Source: Emiliania huxleyi CCMP1516
Taxonomy: Eukaryota; Haptophyta; Isochrysidales; Noelaerhabdaceae
Reading direction: 5' to 3'
DNA: 64,000 bases
Assembly: GCF_000372725.1 (NCBI RefSeq)
Contig: NW_005196900.1
Span: forward strand, 448,033 to 512,032
Part shown: in pieces, positions 49,794 through 59,270 of the stretch
Numbering within the stretch: position 1 is the stretch's first letter
Layout of the letters: the number at the start of each line of letters is the position of its first letter
The notes under the pieces: model-generated
Databases searched by the model: none
The model's input: the letters and a program-made list of their open reading frames with translations, nothing else
Told to the model about the DNA's origin: nothing
Translations under genes and position numbers: made by a program

Positions 49794-49868
49794 AATCCCT
49801 GTGTGGTGGCGGCGTGCCGTCCTCCCATCCCTCCCTTGGGTTGTCTGTTTTCTTTCTTTCTTTCTTTA
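49786..49868 (+). repeat. Dispersed repeat with pyrimidine tail
   Basis: CTCCTTAAAATCCCTGTGTG, then GTCCTCCCATCCCTCCCTTG and GGTTGTCTGTTTTC with a (CTTT)n tail. Related copies: 28676-28862 (with an internal ~110-bp insertion), 41335-41372 (3' part), and 51148-51193 (reverse strand, 5' part). Confidence 0.75.
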
Positions 49869-49879
49869 CTATACCAACT

Positions 49880-50640
49880 AAAGTGATGGGTGGTGGTACT
49901 CTTTGGCCTGCATATACTTTTCCGGAAAACAAAAAGGAAAACAGAGGGTCCCCAGCACTTTGCGTTTCCGGAAATTTCCAGGGAAAACAGAGAGAGGGTG
50001 TTTGGTGCTCCATTCTGGAAACTCGCGAGTTTCCCTGAGTCTGAGAGCTGGTCTGGGGCAAAATCTGAGGCAAAATTGAGGAAATCGGCACGATACCCAG
50101 CCAGGCGGTCGCAGGGTATTTTCCAGGTATACCCGCAAAATACCCGGTATTTTGCCGATTTGGCTGATTTTGGCCCCAAACCAGCCTCAGACTCGGCTCA
50201 GAGCCCGGAAAATTTGATGGTTTCCCCGGGAAAATAGAGAGGAAAAGAGAGGGTGCTGTAGAGAAAAAAGGAAAGGAAAAGAGACGGGGTGCGAGAGGAA
50301 AAGTATATTCAGCCTAAGGTACTCTCCTGCAACCACAGTCCTTCCTGTGACATGGCAGGCCACTCTCAGGCCCTACAAGCATCAGATCACCCATTTGGGG
50401 ACGTTTGACATCGTGATTTCCCCGGAAATGTTCTTTTTCTGCTGTGAAAATTCCAGCGTGAAGAGAGGGAAAACCCCGACGGGAGGGCCCAGACCTACCC
50501 TACCTACCCCGTGATGAGGTCCGCCCAAGCAAAAAAAGAATACACTTGATAAAGAAGAACATTTTCGCAAAGAAAGAAAGTGTGTCTGTGTGTGAGAGAG
50601 AGACAGGCCCCAAATGACGTGTGAGTGTTAGAGTTGTCTG
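49880..50640. other. AT-richer non-coding island with short palindromes
   Basis: Much lower GC than the flanks and rich in GGAAAA/TTTTCC words. Palindromes include GGAAACTCGCGAGTTTCC (about 50017-50034) and GCAAAATACCCGGTATTTTGC-type arms (about 50135-50155). No frame looks coding. Confidence 0.6.
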
Positions 50641-50649
50641 TGTGTGTGT

Positions 50650-51090
50650 GGAACCGGCCCCTCGATGCTGAGATGTGAGGCGCCGGCACCGGGGCTACAA
50701 CGCGGGGCCATTTCCAGGCTGTCTCGGGCAACCTCAAAATTGGCGCCTCTCTCTGCTGCTGCTGGTGCTGCTGCTGGTGCTGCTGCTGGTGCAGATGCTG
50801 TTGCTGGTGCGGCGCGGCTCTCCGACTCGAGTCGACGCGCGCGTCGCGGGCCGCGGCAGCGATCGCGGCTCGACGGTGGAGGTGGAGGCTGGAGGCGGTG
50901 GTGGACCTTTTGACTTTATTTGATGGTCGAGTACGAGGACTGGGGGGGGGAGAGAGAGAGAGATTGTCTGGGGGGTCAACAGGGAGGCAGGGGGTTCGAC
51001 CAACCAGGCGACGGAGGACCGTGGGCCATCGCGGGGACCGTTCGCCCGGAGGGCGTACTGGGCTGATCCGGATGGTCTTCACGCCGGTGG
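50650..51090 (+). repeat. ~430-bp dispersed element, copy 1 (copy 2 at 57680-58110)
   Basis: Both copies start GGAACCGGCCCCT-GATGCTG and share CCTCAAAATTGGCGCCTCTC, a CTG-trinucleotide tract, CGACTCGAGTCGACGCGCG and TGGTCGAGTACGAGGACTGG, with small indels (extra GAGA tract in copy 1; extra ~20 bp near the middle of copy 2). They are in the same orientation about 7 kb apart. No convincing protein is encoded. Confidence 0.85.
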
Positions 51091-51231
51091 GAGGCACCGA
51101 GCGAGGCGTCTGGGACGCTCCATCCACTCTACCTAAGCTCCTGAGGGGCGCGTGGAAGGGAGGAATGGGAGGACGGCACCCACACAGGGAATTCACAAAC
51201 AACAACGCCGAGGCAATATACAGACGCGCCG

Positions 51232-52165
51232 ATGAACGAGCCGAAGCGCCAGCGCGCCTCCGCCTCCGAAGCGAGCCGCGGCCCGCTCGTCGTGGCCATC
51301 ACAGGGGCGTCCTGCTCGGGCAAGACGACCCTCGCGAGGCAACTCGTGCAGCGGCTCGCGAGAACTGTGAGCGTTGAGCACGTCGAGCAGGACAATCACC
51401 GGCGGCGCTCATCCCACAACCGGCTGCCGGATGGGCGGAAGACGTGGGAGGGCCCTCAGTTCACCGACTTTGCAAAGCTGCACGCATCGCTGCTCGACGC
51501 CCGCTCGTGCTGCGCATGCGTCGTGGTCGACGGCTACTTGCTTCTCGACTGTTTGCCGGAGACGCGGCAGCTGTTTGATCACATCCTGTGGGTCGAATGC
51601 AGCAAGGAGCTCGTGGCGACACGCCGCCAAGCTCGCAAGAACGGCAGGGGTGACTTCCCAACGCAGTGCTACAGGGACGCGCGGGAGTACGTCGAGGCGG
51701 CAGTGTGGCCGGCACACGAGGCCTACGTTTCTCGCGTCGAGGGCATGTCGGCGTGCGAGAGGCTGCCCGCGGGCGAGGGCGAGGACCAGCGGCTGCAGCG
51801 TGCGCTGCGTCTCTTTGACGGCTGGCTGGGGGAGCGGAGCCACGCCGCGGCTCCCAGCGGCGGCGGCGGCGTCAGAGCTCGCGGCGCGCGGCAGTACATC
51901 GAGTGCCCTTACAAACACAAAGAGGCGGCCAAGGCACTCGGCGCCAGGTGGGACGCCGGCCAGAAGAGGTGGTACGCACCGAGCGACCTCGGCCCGGCGC
52001 AGCGGGAAGCCCTTCTCGCGGCAGCCCGGCGAGGGTGGGCGAGGGTTGGCGGAGGCGGAGGCGGAGGCAGCGGAGGCGGCAGCGGAGGCAGCGGCAGCGG
52101 CAGCGGCGGCAACGGAGGCAGCGGAGGCAGCGGCGGAGGCGGAGGCAGCGGGGGCAGCGGGGGCA

Positions 52166-52264
<99 letters not shown>

Positions 52265-52767
52265 TGGCGGCGCTCTCGCCCGAGCAGCGGCCCTCTGCGC
52301 TGGACCTCGCCGTGCGCGCGCAGGCGCAGGCGCGCAGCGGCTACGCGCACGCGCTGGCCGAGATCCAGGCGGGCCGCAAGCGGTCCTGTTGGATCTGGTG
52401 GATCTGGCCCGCCTACTCCAAGGTGCGGACGACAGGAAAGCCGGAGTATTCGCTGCACGATGCTGGGGCGGCACTCGCGTGGCTCCACCACCCGACGCTG
52501 GGACCGCGGCTGCTCGAGATCACCCGGGCGGCAGTGCACCTCCTCGAGAAGGGCGCTCCCAGCACGACCGTCTTCGGTTCGGCCGTCGACGCGGATAAGT
52601 TCCACGAGTCGGTCTCCCTCTTTGCCGTCGCCTCTGGTGGGCACCCGGCCGCGCACGCAGAGGGAAACGCGCTGTGTCTGGCCGCGCTGCGCGCCCTCGG
52701 GCGGCCGATACACGCGGAGACGGCACGGCACGCGGCGGCCGGGCCCTTGGCCGCCGTTCCGCCATGA
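51232..52767 (+). CDS. Fusion: nicotinamide riboside/uridine kinase-like + DUF5710 + DUF1810
   Basis: A single intronless frame of 511 residues from ATG 51232. Residues about 20-200: P-loop kinase, VVAITGASCSGKTTLARQLV, with VVVDGYLLLDCLPETRQLFD and LWVECSKE, resembling nicotinamide riboside kinases and uridine kinases. Residues about 220-260: QYIECPYKHKEAAKALGARW then DAGQKRWYAP, a DUF5710 domain. Then a Gly-rich linker of about 75 residues encoded by GGC repeats (about 52039-52263). Residues about 350-500: DUF1810, with AGRKRSCWIWWIWPAY, LGPRLLEITRAAVHLLEKGA and TTVFGSAVDADKF. The kinase would phosphorylate a nucleoside. DUF5710 and DUF1810 have no firmly known activity. The combination suggests nucleotide or NAD metabolism, which is inference. 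Confidence 0.8.
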
Positions 52768-53418
52768 AAGAAAGCACGGTCCCGTCGGTGGAATATTCAA
52801 ACAAAACGTGTCGCGCACCGCGCACCACACGGTGTGATCACACGCGCGCCCAACCTCGGCGCGGCAAGGGAGGCGGCCGGATGGGGCGGTTGGGGTAGTC
52901 CTGACTAGGTCCAGCCCTGGGTGAGCCGGGTTGTGACATTTGGCGATTCCGCGGCTTACTGGGTCCCTGAGCCGCTCCCCGTGTGCGATTATTGTGGCCC
53001 AGGCATGGTACTGATAGTAAACGGCCGGGGTCAGAACCGGCCAAACACAGGCTACACAGCCCCAACACATGCGCCCGCCATAGCTCCTGGAGAGCGCGAG
53101 TGACGCGCTACAAGCCGCGAGAGTGGCATCAGAGGCAGCCAGGAACGACGTGCTCTTGCTGCACCTCGCAGCTGCACCGAGTGTGCTCGCAGTGTATGCC
53201 ACGGCCGCCGCCTGCGGCATTGCTCTCGTGCAGCTAGGCGACGCAGGTCCATCAGCAGGGCTCATCCAATGCGAGCGCACATTGTGCGTAGCCGCGGGCA
53301 GGTGGCAGTGCACAGCCGCACACCGGCTGTGGCGGCTCGAATGCCCCCGGCAGCAATGCTGGTCATTAACTTGCGTGTTGGGGCCGCAGCAGACTGCTAT
53401 GTGACTGCCCCCCAAGAA
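52768..53418. other. Spacer without a recognisable gene
   Basis: Only short frames of ordinary composition up to the N gap. Confidence 0.4.
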
Positions 53419-53518
53419 NNNNNNNNNNNNNNNNNNNNNNNNNNNNNNNNNNNNNNNNNNNNNNNNNNNNNNNNNNNNNNNNNNNNNNNNNNNNNNNNNN
53501 NNNNNNNNNNNNNNNNNN
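53419..53518. other. Assembly gap, 100 N
   Basis: One hundred N bases. Frames that cross it are artefacts. Confidence 1.
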
Positions 53519-53537
53519 GGTATCGATGAGCTTGATA

Positions 53538-53818
53538 GACCAACTCCTGTGCCCATGACGAGCGGCCCAGGTGAGCCGCGTGTCCTGCCTCTCCTTGTTT
53601 CCTGCCTCGCGTCGAGCTCGTCCGCTTGCGACGTCCGAGCGCTCCGAGCCCTCCGAGCCCTCCGAGCCCTCCGAGCCCTCCGAGCCGGCCCCTCCGAGCC
53701 CTCCGAGGGCGGCGGACGCGCGGCACGTCGCTCGCGGCCCAGCTCGACGCGCGGCACGCCACCGAGAGGCAGGACACGCTGCTCACCTGGGCCGCTCGTC
53801 ATGGGCCCAGGAGTTGCT
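53538..53818. repeat. Imperfect foldback: ~100-bp inverted arms around a CCGAGCCCT tandem core
   Basis: CCCATGACGAGCGGCCCAGG near 53553 is inverted at about 53782-53805, and pairing continues outward (CAACTCCTG) and inward (CGTGTCCTGCCTCT; GCGTCGAGCT). The core 53638-53705 is a 9-bp (GAGCCCTCC)n tandem repeat. It lies 20 bp from the N gap. Confidence 0.75.
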
Positions 53819-53960
53819 CTCTCCGTTCACAGTAGGGTGATAAGAAACAAGAACCTCGCATGCGACGACAGTGAGGGTGTGAGAGACACAAAGGAGCGAC
53901 GTGCGACCTGTCAGAGCTTGATCTCCGATCTCAGCGGTGTCGAGTCGTCTCCGGCGCGCA

Positions 53961-54012
53961 ACAAATGTACCTCCCAGGACGCGCAGAGGCAGCTGCGACC
54001 CCGCCGAGTAGA
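53961..54012 (+). repeat. Second copy of the 21876-21935 dispersed repeat
   Basis: Shares CAAATGTACCTCCC, GGACGCGCAGA and GCAGCTGCGACCCCGCCGAG with the copy at 21876. Confidence 0.75.
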
Positions 54013-54121
54013 CGGGCGCACACGGCAGAGTGCAGTCTATAGCGACTAGCCTTCATGAATAGCGACCGTCTGGCGGTACCGCGTAAGTAGCCCCTTCCCC
54101 TTCTCCTCCCTTGCCTGGCCC

Positions 54122-57100
54122 TCACGGGGCGCAGTACTCTTGCAGCACGTTGGGCGGCGCAAAGAGCAGAAAGCACGCGGCGCCGTGGGCCCCGCCGCGC
54201 GGTGGCACGACGGCGATGCCCTGCGGCCGTCTGGCATCGACCTGCAGAGCGGCGAGAGGAGGGGCGCGTCAGATCGCGTCTGACTCTAAAGGTCTGCACC
54301 TGCGGCCGTGGCCGAGAGGTGCGTAGCCCAGATGCAGCCAGTGCTGATGCCCAGCCGACAGCGAGATGCAGCCGAGGTGCAGCCGAGGTGCAGCCGAGGT
54401 GCAGCCGAGGTGCAGCCGAGGTGCAGCCGAGGTGTAGCCGAGGTCGGTGAGAGAAGCTAGCGAGATCGCGCCCGCAGCGTTGGGGGGACGAGTGTGCCGT
54501 TGAGCGTGTACACGAGCACCATCCTCTCTTGCGCACCTGCTCGTCGCAGCCAGGGCGTGGCGTCCGGTGCATGAAGAGACGGGCTACCTTATTCATCTAG
54601 CAGCGACGGGTCTCTCAGGAAGTGTCTAGGCAGTGTCTAGGAAGTGTCTAGGAAGCTACTTTGTTCATCTAGCAGCGACGGGTCTCTCGCCTCTCGGGAC
54701 ATTTCTCGGATGCGTCTCTTGCTCATTCGCGCTTAGAAGGACCAGTCTGCCGTGTCCAGGAAGTGTCTAGGAAGTGCCTAGGAAGTCGGTCTCTTGCTAA
54801 TTCGCGCTCAGAAGGACGAGTCTGCCGTCGGCGTCCGGGTCGGCGTCAGGCGCGTAGGTGATGCCCGCCAGGTCCTCGATCCTCGCGTTGTTGGCCTGCG
54901 GACGAGTGATGGACGTGTCGTGGACGTGACATGGACACGTGTCCTCGACTCGCGCGTTGGCGTAGCCGGCAGCTGCTTCACGAGGAGGACGTCGTTCCTG
55001 TTCACACCCCGCAAGCTGTGAACAACGACATGCAGCGGCCAACAGCTGCCCCTGTCGGCGCGTCGCTCCTCGGCTGCCGCCCCGTCGCCAGGATCATCGG
55101 CACCTTTGCAGGGCGGGGAAACGTCTAGGACGTGTCTCTACGAAGTGTCGAGGAAGTGTCGAGGGATTGTCGAGAAATGTCTAGGAAGATTGTGTCTCGG
55201 AAGTGTCTCTAGGAAGTGAGTGTCTCTAGGAAGTGAGTGTCTCTAGGAAGTGAGTGTCTCTAGGAAGTGAGTGTCTCTAGGAAGTGTCTCTTGAAGTGTC
55301 GAGGGAGTGTCGAAGACGCGGCACCCCTGCGGCATCGGAGACGAAGTGGTAGGCCGACGGCCGCGTCGGCGTCGCCTGTAGGAAAGTTCCGAGAAGCTTC
55401 GCGCGCGCGGAGGGATTAGCGGTACAGAACGAGGGGAGTATCGCCGCGACATACGCTACGCCCAGCACGCCACTGCCCGGCATCACGCCGGCCATGCCTG
55501 GGATGGGCGATCCGAGGCCGAAGCCGGTGCTGATCCAGCCGGCGCCTATTAATTAGTTAATCAGCAGTTAATTAATTAGCGCACCTGAGGCCGAAACCGG
55601 TGCTGATCCAGCCGGCGCCTCCGCCGTTCGCGGGGAAGGACGACGGCGTGCTGGCGCCGGCCACGCCGAGCGAGGCCGGGGGCGGAGAGGGCGGGGAGTG
55701 CGCAGCCGCCAAGTACGGAGACGGGTGGGTGAGGACTTGTCGCTCTGGCTGGCCTGAGACATTGAACAGTAATGAACAACGGTCAACCAACTAGGTGGGG
55801 AGTCGTCGCCCTGGCTGGCCTCGTGCGCCCAGGGTCGAGAGGAATCCCCGCCCACCTCCTCCTCCTCCTCCTCCTCCTCCTCCTGCTGCTGCTGCTCCTC
55901 CGCGTCCGCCTCCGCCGCCGCCGCCGCCTCCTCCTCCTAATCCTCCTCCTCCGCCGCCGCCGCCGCCTCCGAGCAGCGGCGCCGATAGCTCGACTTCGAC
56001 CAAATGTCCGCTCACCTTGTCCGCCACAATCAGGGATGAATCATTTAATTAAGGAGCTGATGAATCCGCAGTTAATTAATTAGCTCACCTTGTCCGCCAC
56101 AACCACAACGCGACCCGCGACGAAGGATACGCCTGCAGCGGACGTGTCGTGGACGTGTCGTGGACGTGTCATGCAATGGGCAGATCCTGCCAGACGAAGG
56201 ACACGCCTGCACAGTGCACGTGTCGTGGACGTGTCGTGGACGTGTCATACAATGGACAGGTCGCTGTCAGACAAAGGACGCGCGCCTTCCGGCTCGCGGA
56301 AGCCGCGCAGCTCGTACACGGCCAGCAGCACCGGATCTCCGCCCGCCGAGCCCATCACGTACTCCCTCAGCTGCGCCGGCTCGCACGTCAGGGCGACAAG
56401 CCAGAGGTTGCCGTCGCCGTCGACCTGCAGCACCGCGCCGTCGACGAGGTCGCCTAGTCCGCCAGGGTACTGCTGTGGGGTGGACATGCGTGGCCTCCAC
56501 TGGTCTGCTGCGAGGCATCGCCTGTACACAAGTCACGTGCTGATTGATTGAGAACCTCCTTTAGCACGCTGCGGCGATGCGGCGTCTCGAGCGCTGCCGT
56601 TGACGCCGCTCAGCGTCCAGCCGCCCGTCTTGCGAAACCCGTCCAGCGAGAAGGGCGCGCGCGGCGGCCGTGGCGGCAGCGGCGGTGCAATCGGCGGCGG
56701 CGGCGGGGAGGCGGGTGGCGGCGGCGGCGGGGGGGCGGGAGGCGACGGCGGCGAGGGAGACGGCGGCGGCGGCGGTGGTGCCGGCGGAGGAAAAGGACGC
56801 GGCGGCGAGGGCGGTGATGGTGGCGGCAAAGGCGGGGACGGGGGCGGGGTCGGGGGTGCAGGCAGGCTGGGGGGAGGCGACGGCGGCGACGGCGGAAGAA
56901 GGGGAGGCGAGGGCGGTGACGGCGGCGACGGCGGCGGCGGCGGCGGCGGCGGCGGAGCCGAGGGCGGCGAGGGAGGCGGATATGGAGCATTCGCACTCGA
57001 AAGCCACCATGGCGTTGGCGGTGGCGGCGAAGGACGTGGTGGAGGCGTCGGCGGCGGCGGCGAGGGCAGCGGCACAGGGGGCAGAGAGGGCGGAAGCGAT

Positions 57101-57339
57101 GGCGGCGGCGACGAAAACAAATACAGTGATACGATGTCCAAGGCTGGGACGCTAGATCGTAGCGCAAATAGCCCAAGGAAGCATACGGCAATCCACGAGC
57201 ATAGGAACAAGCATCCTAGCCTCATCACGGAGGGGCGGGCCGCTTTGTCAGCCTCCGACGAGATGAGTCGGTGGAACGAGTTGCTCTGGCTGAGCCGCAC
57301 GCTTACCTCGCGTTGTTTGTTCATTCTGCCTCGGTCCAT
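54122..57339 (-). CDS. Secreted or anchored poly-Pro protein with propeller-like repeats, multi-exon
   Basis: ATG 57339 (or 57225). Exon 1 has a signal-anchor (LGCLFLCSWIAVCFLGLFAL), about 130 residues of Pro/Ser-Pro, and ends LDGFRKTGGWTLSGVNGSA. Following exons: QYPGGLGDLVDGAVLQVDGD with NLWLVALTCEPAQLREYVMG and VYELRGFREPEG (56470-56284); VSFVAGRVVVVADK (56132-56089); VSGHLVEVELSAPLL plus poly-Gly (from 56015); FPANGGG (to 55619); AGWISTGFGLGSPIPGMAGV (from 55545) to FVSDAAG; then exons with ARIEDLAGITYAPDADPDAD and a last exon RPQGIAVVPPRGGAHGAACF ending EYCAP and TGA at 54122. DGxGNLWLVA and xxVVADKVSGHLVEVEL look like NHL/SMP-30 beta-propeller blades (inference). Introns hold tandem repeats (GTGTCTAGGAA units; CACGTCCACGA units). 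Three introns show clear unit duplications. Confidence 0.6.
54364..54441 (+). repeat. 12-bp tandem repeat GTGCAGCCGAGG
   Basis: Six to seven consecutive copies inside an intron of the minus-strand propeller-like gene. Confidence 0.9.
54625..55310 (+). repeat. Interspersed AGTGTCTAGGA units in introns
   Basis: Clusters of GTGTCTAGGAA / GTGTCGAGGGA at 54625-54660, 54756-54787 and 55130-55305, the last as GTGAGTGTCTCTAGGAA units. They surround coding exons of the same gene. Confidence 0.85.
55546..55618 (-). other. 73-nt GC-AG intron with duplicated boundary
   Basis: Sense strand: GGCGGAG/GCGCCGGCTGGATCAGC at the donor, TTAATAG/GCGCCGGCTGGATCAGC at the acceptor; 33 of about 35 following bases match. 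Splicing gives ANGGG-AGWISTGFGLG. The body contains TAATTAATTAACTGCTGATT. Confidence 0.75.
56016..56088 (-). other. 73-nt GT-AG intron with duplicated boundary
   Basis: Sense strand: TGTGGCGGACAAG/GTGAGC at both ends. Splicing gives VVVADK-VSGHLVEV. The body contains TAATTAATTAACTGCGGATT, shared with the 55546-55618 intron. Confidence 0.78.
56133..56283 (-). other. 151-nt intron made of two tandem units (77 + 74 nt)
   Basis: Sense-strand units start GCGCGTCCTTTGTCTG (56283) and GCGTGTCCTTCGTCTG (56206), each followed by CCATTG-ATGACACGTCC and ending in GCAG. The next exon starts GCGTATCCTTCGTC (56132), a third partial copy. Splicing gives FREPEG-VSFVAGRVVVVADK. Confidence 0.7.
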
Positions 57340-57679
57340 GGCCTACCTGTGTACCTGTGGCCGACAGCGATTCGAAGCCGATTCCACAGGTGAGTCCGTC
57401 CTGTCCCCCCTTGGTGAGTGTGTGTGTGTGTGTGTGAAAGCGCCGTCGCAACTGCCATGTCGGCAGGTTGTAGGCTGGTGCTCTCGCCCCGCTGGCGGCG
57501 CGGACCGGTGCCGCGGCTCCGAGCCCTCCTGTGGGCCCGCGGCGGCTCGCCGTCGCGGTGCCGAACAATGTCATCGGTCCGGATTCATCCCGGCTGCCGC
57601 CGGTGACGCTTCTTCGCCGAAATTTTGCTCAAGCTCTTTGTCGACAAACCTGCCCCAAAGCTCCTGCTGCTCGACTGCG

Positions 57680-58110
57680 CGGCGGAACCGGCCCCTGGAT
57701 GCTGAGATGTGAGGCGCCGGCACCGGGGCTACAACGCGGGGCCATCTCCAGGCTGTCTCGGGCAACCTCAAAATTGGCGCCTCTCTCTGCTGCTGCTGCT
57801 GCTGCTGCTGGTGCTGCTGCTGGTGCAGATGCTGCTGCTGGTGCGGCGCGGCTCTCCGACTCGAGTCGACGCGCGCGTCGCGGGCATCTGACGCGGCGGG
57901 CGGCGTCGCGGGCGGCAGCGATCGCGGCTCGACGGTGGAGGCGGAGGGTGGTGGCTGTGGTGGACCTTTGAGTTTATTTAATGGTCGAGTACGAGGACTG
58001 GGGGGTCAACCGGGAGGCAGGGGGTTCAACCAGGCGACGGAGGACCGTGGGCCATCGCGGGGACCACTCAGCCCGGAGGGCGCGGTGGAAAGATCCGGAT
58101 GGTCTCACCC
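57680..58110 (+). repeat. ~430-bp dispersed element, copy 2
   Basis: See copy at 50650-51090; same orientation, similar limits. Confidence 0.85.
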
Positions 58111-58792
58111 GGTGGGATCGGGAGATCGAGCCACCTCTCTCTGGTCGACAAATCGCGCCCGCACCCGCGGCCTCCCTATCGTCCTCGGCTCGCCCCCCCC
58201 CCTCCGCCGGCTCCTCTTCAGGCTCGGGGAGGCGTGGCCCTCCCCGTCGAATATCACGGTGGTTCGGCTGCCACCGCGACGGGCCTTCCCCCGGTGAGCT
58301 CGTACATCCCGACTCCACTCTCAGAGGCCGGTCAGCTCATCTCTCGCCTCCTCCGACAACTGACCCCAAGCCCCCTCTGGGGCTCTCCGGCCTCAGCCTT
58401 CCGGTTCGCCTCTCTCTATCACGTTGGCTCGCCGGCGGGCCTGTTATCACGTTGCGGCAACTTCCCCCCTCCAGCTCCTCCTCCCGGGTACTCCAGCCTC
58501 CGGCGGGGCGGTCCCGGATCCCCTAGGTTACTCCGAGCGGGTTCCATACGGTGGCGGCCCCGCCGGCGACGGGGGTGGAGGCGGTGGCGGCGGTGGCGGG
58601 TACGGTGGCGGCCCTGACAGCCGCAACGCCTGGTGTGGAGCCGCTGGGGCGGCCCCTCGACCCTGCAGCCGTTCCAGCGGCGGGGGCGGAGGTGGTAGTG
58701 TGGGTGGCGGAAACGGTGGCGGCCGCGGCGGCCGCACCGCCGGGCGTGGAGCCCCAGCGACGGCCCCTCGACCCAGCGGCCCTTGGAGCACT
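58111..58792 (+). other. Repeat-derived sequence without a confident gene
   Basis: A possible frame from about 58551 carries two copies of a unit reading GVEPLGRPLDPAAVPAAGAE and GVEPQRRPLDPAALG, about 105 bp apart, which may come from a gag-like region. Otherwise Pro/Gly low complexity. Confidence 0.35.
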
Positions 58793-58958
58793 TGGAGTGC
58801 AGTCATTAACCGCACATCCAGGGCCGGGGAGCTAAGAAGCGCACCCAGCGGGCCGGATGATCGGTATCGGGTTACGGGCTAGAGAGCCCTAGCCCCGGGG
58901 GTGCGCGTTCGCAGGGAAAGGGCCTTAAAGTAAACACGCACGGTTCTCCGAGGGTTGG
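58793..58958 (+). mobile_element. Copy 3 of the 228-bp dispersed element, 3'-truncated
   Basis: Matches copy 1 from TTGGAGCACTTGGAG through CCGAGGGTTGG, then diverges, so about 60 bp of the 3' end is missing. Confidence 0.75.
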
Positions 58959-59270
58959 TTGGTCTCCCAGTGACGTCGAGCGAGCTATTTTTCAGTGCAT
59001 GTATGTATGTATGTAGAAAGATGAACAACAGTCAGGCTCGGACTGGACACCAACGCGGTATGGGTGGACGGCGGGACAGATGATGACGATACGCACGAGC
59101 GACACACAGACACAAACAAGCTCACAAGACACACACACAGCCAGCTGGCTGCCACACACCCTGAGTTGGCGTACACATAACTCAAGGCCGCGCCCCCCCC
59201 CTGTCGCCTTCCCCAGCCCAGGTGCCGAAGTGCATGTAGCTCTTACGTAGGTAGGCTCTTTTGAGCGCGT

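Noticed and set aside
51409-53802. 797-codon minus-strand frame
   Set aside because: It runs antisense to the kinase fusion and across 100 N bases; Ala/Arg low complexity comes from the GGC repeat.
54364-54441. 12-bp tandem array as coding repeat
   Set aside because: It lies in an intron between frame-supported exons; no frame across it joins them.
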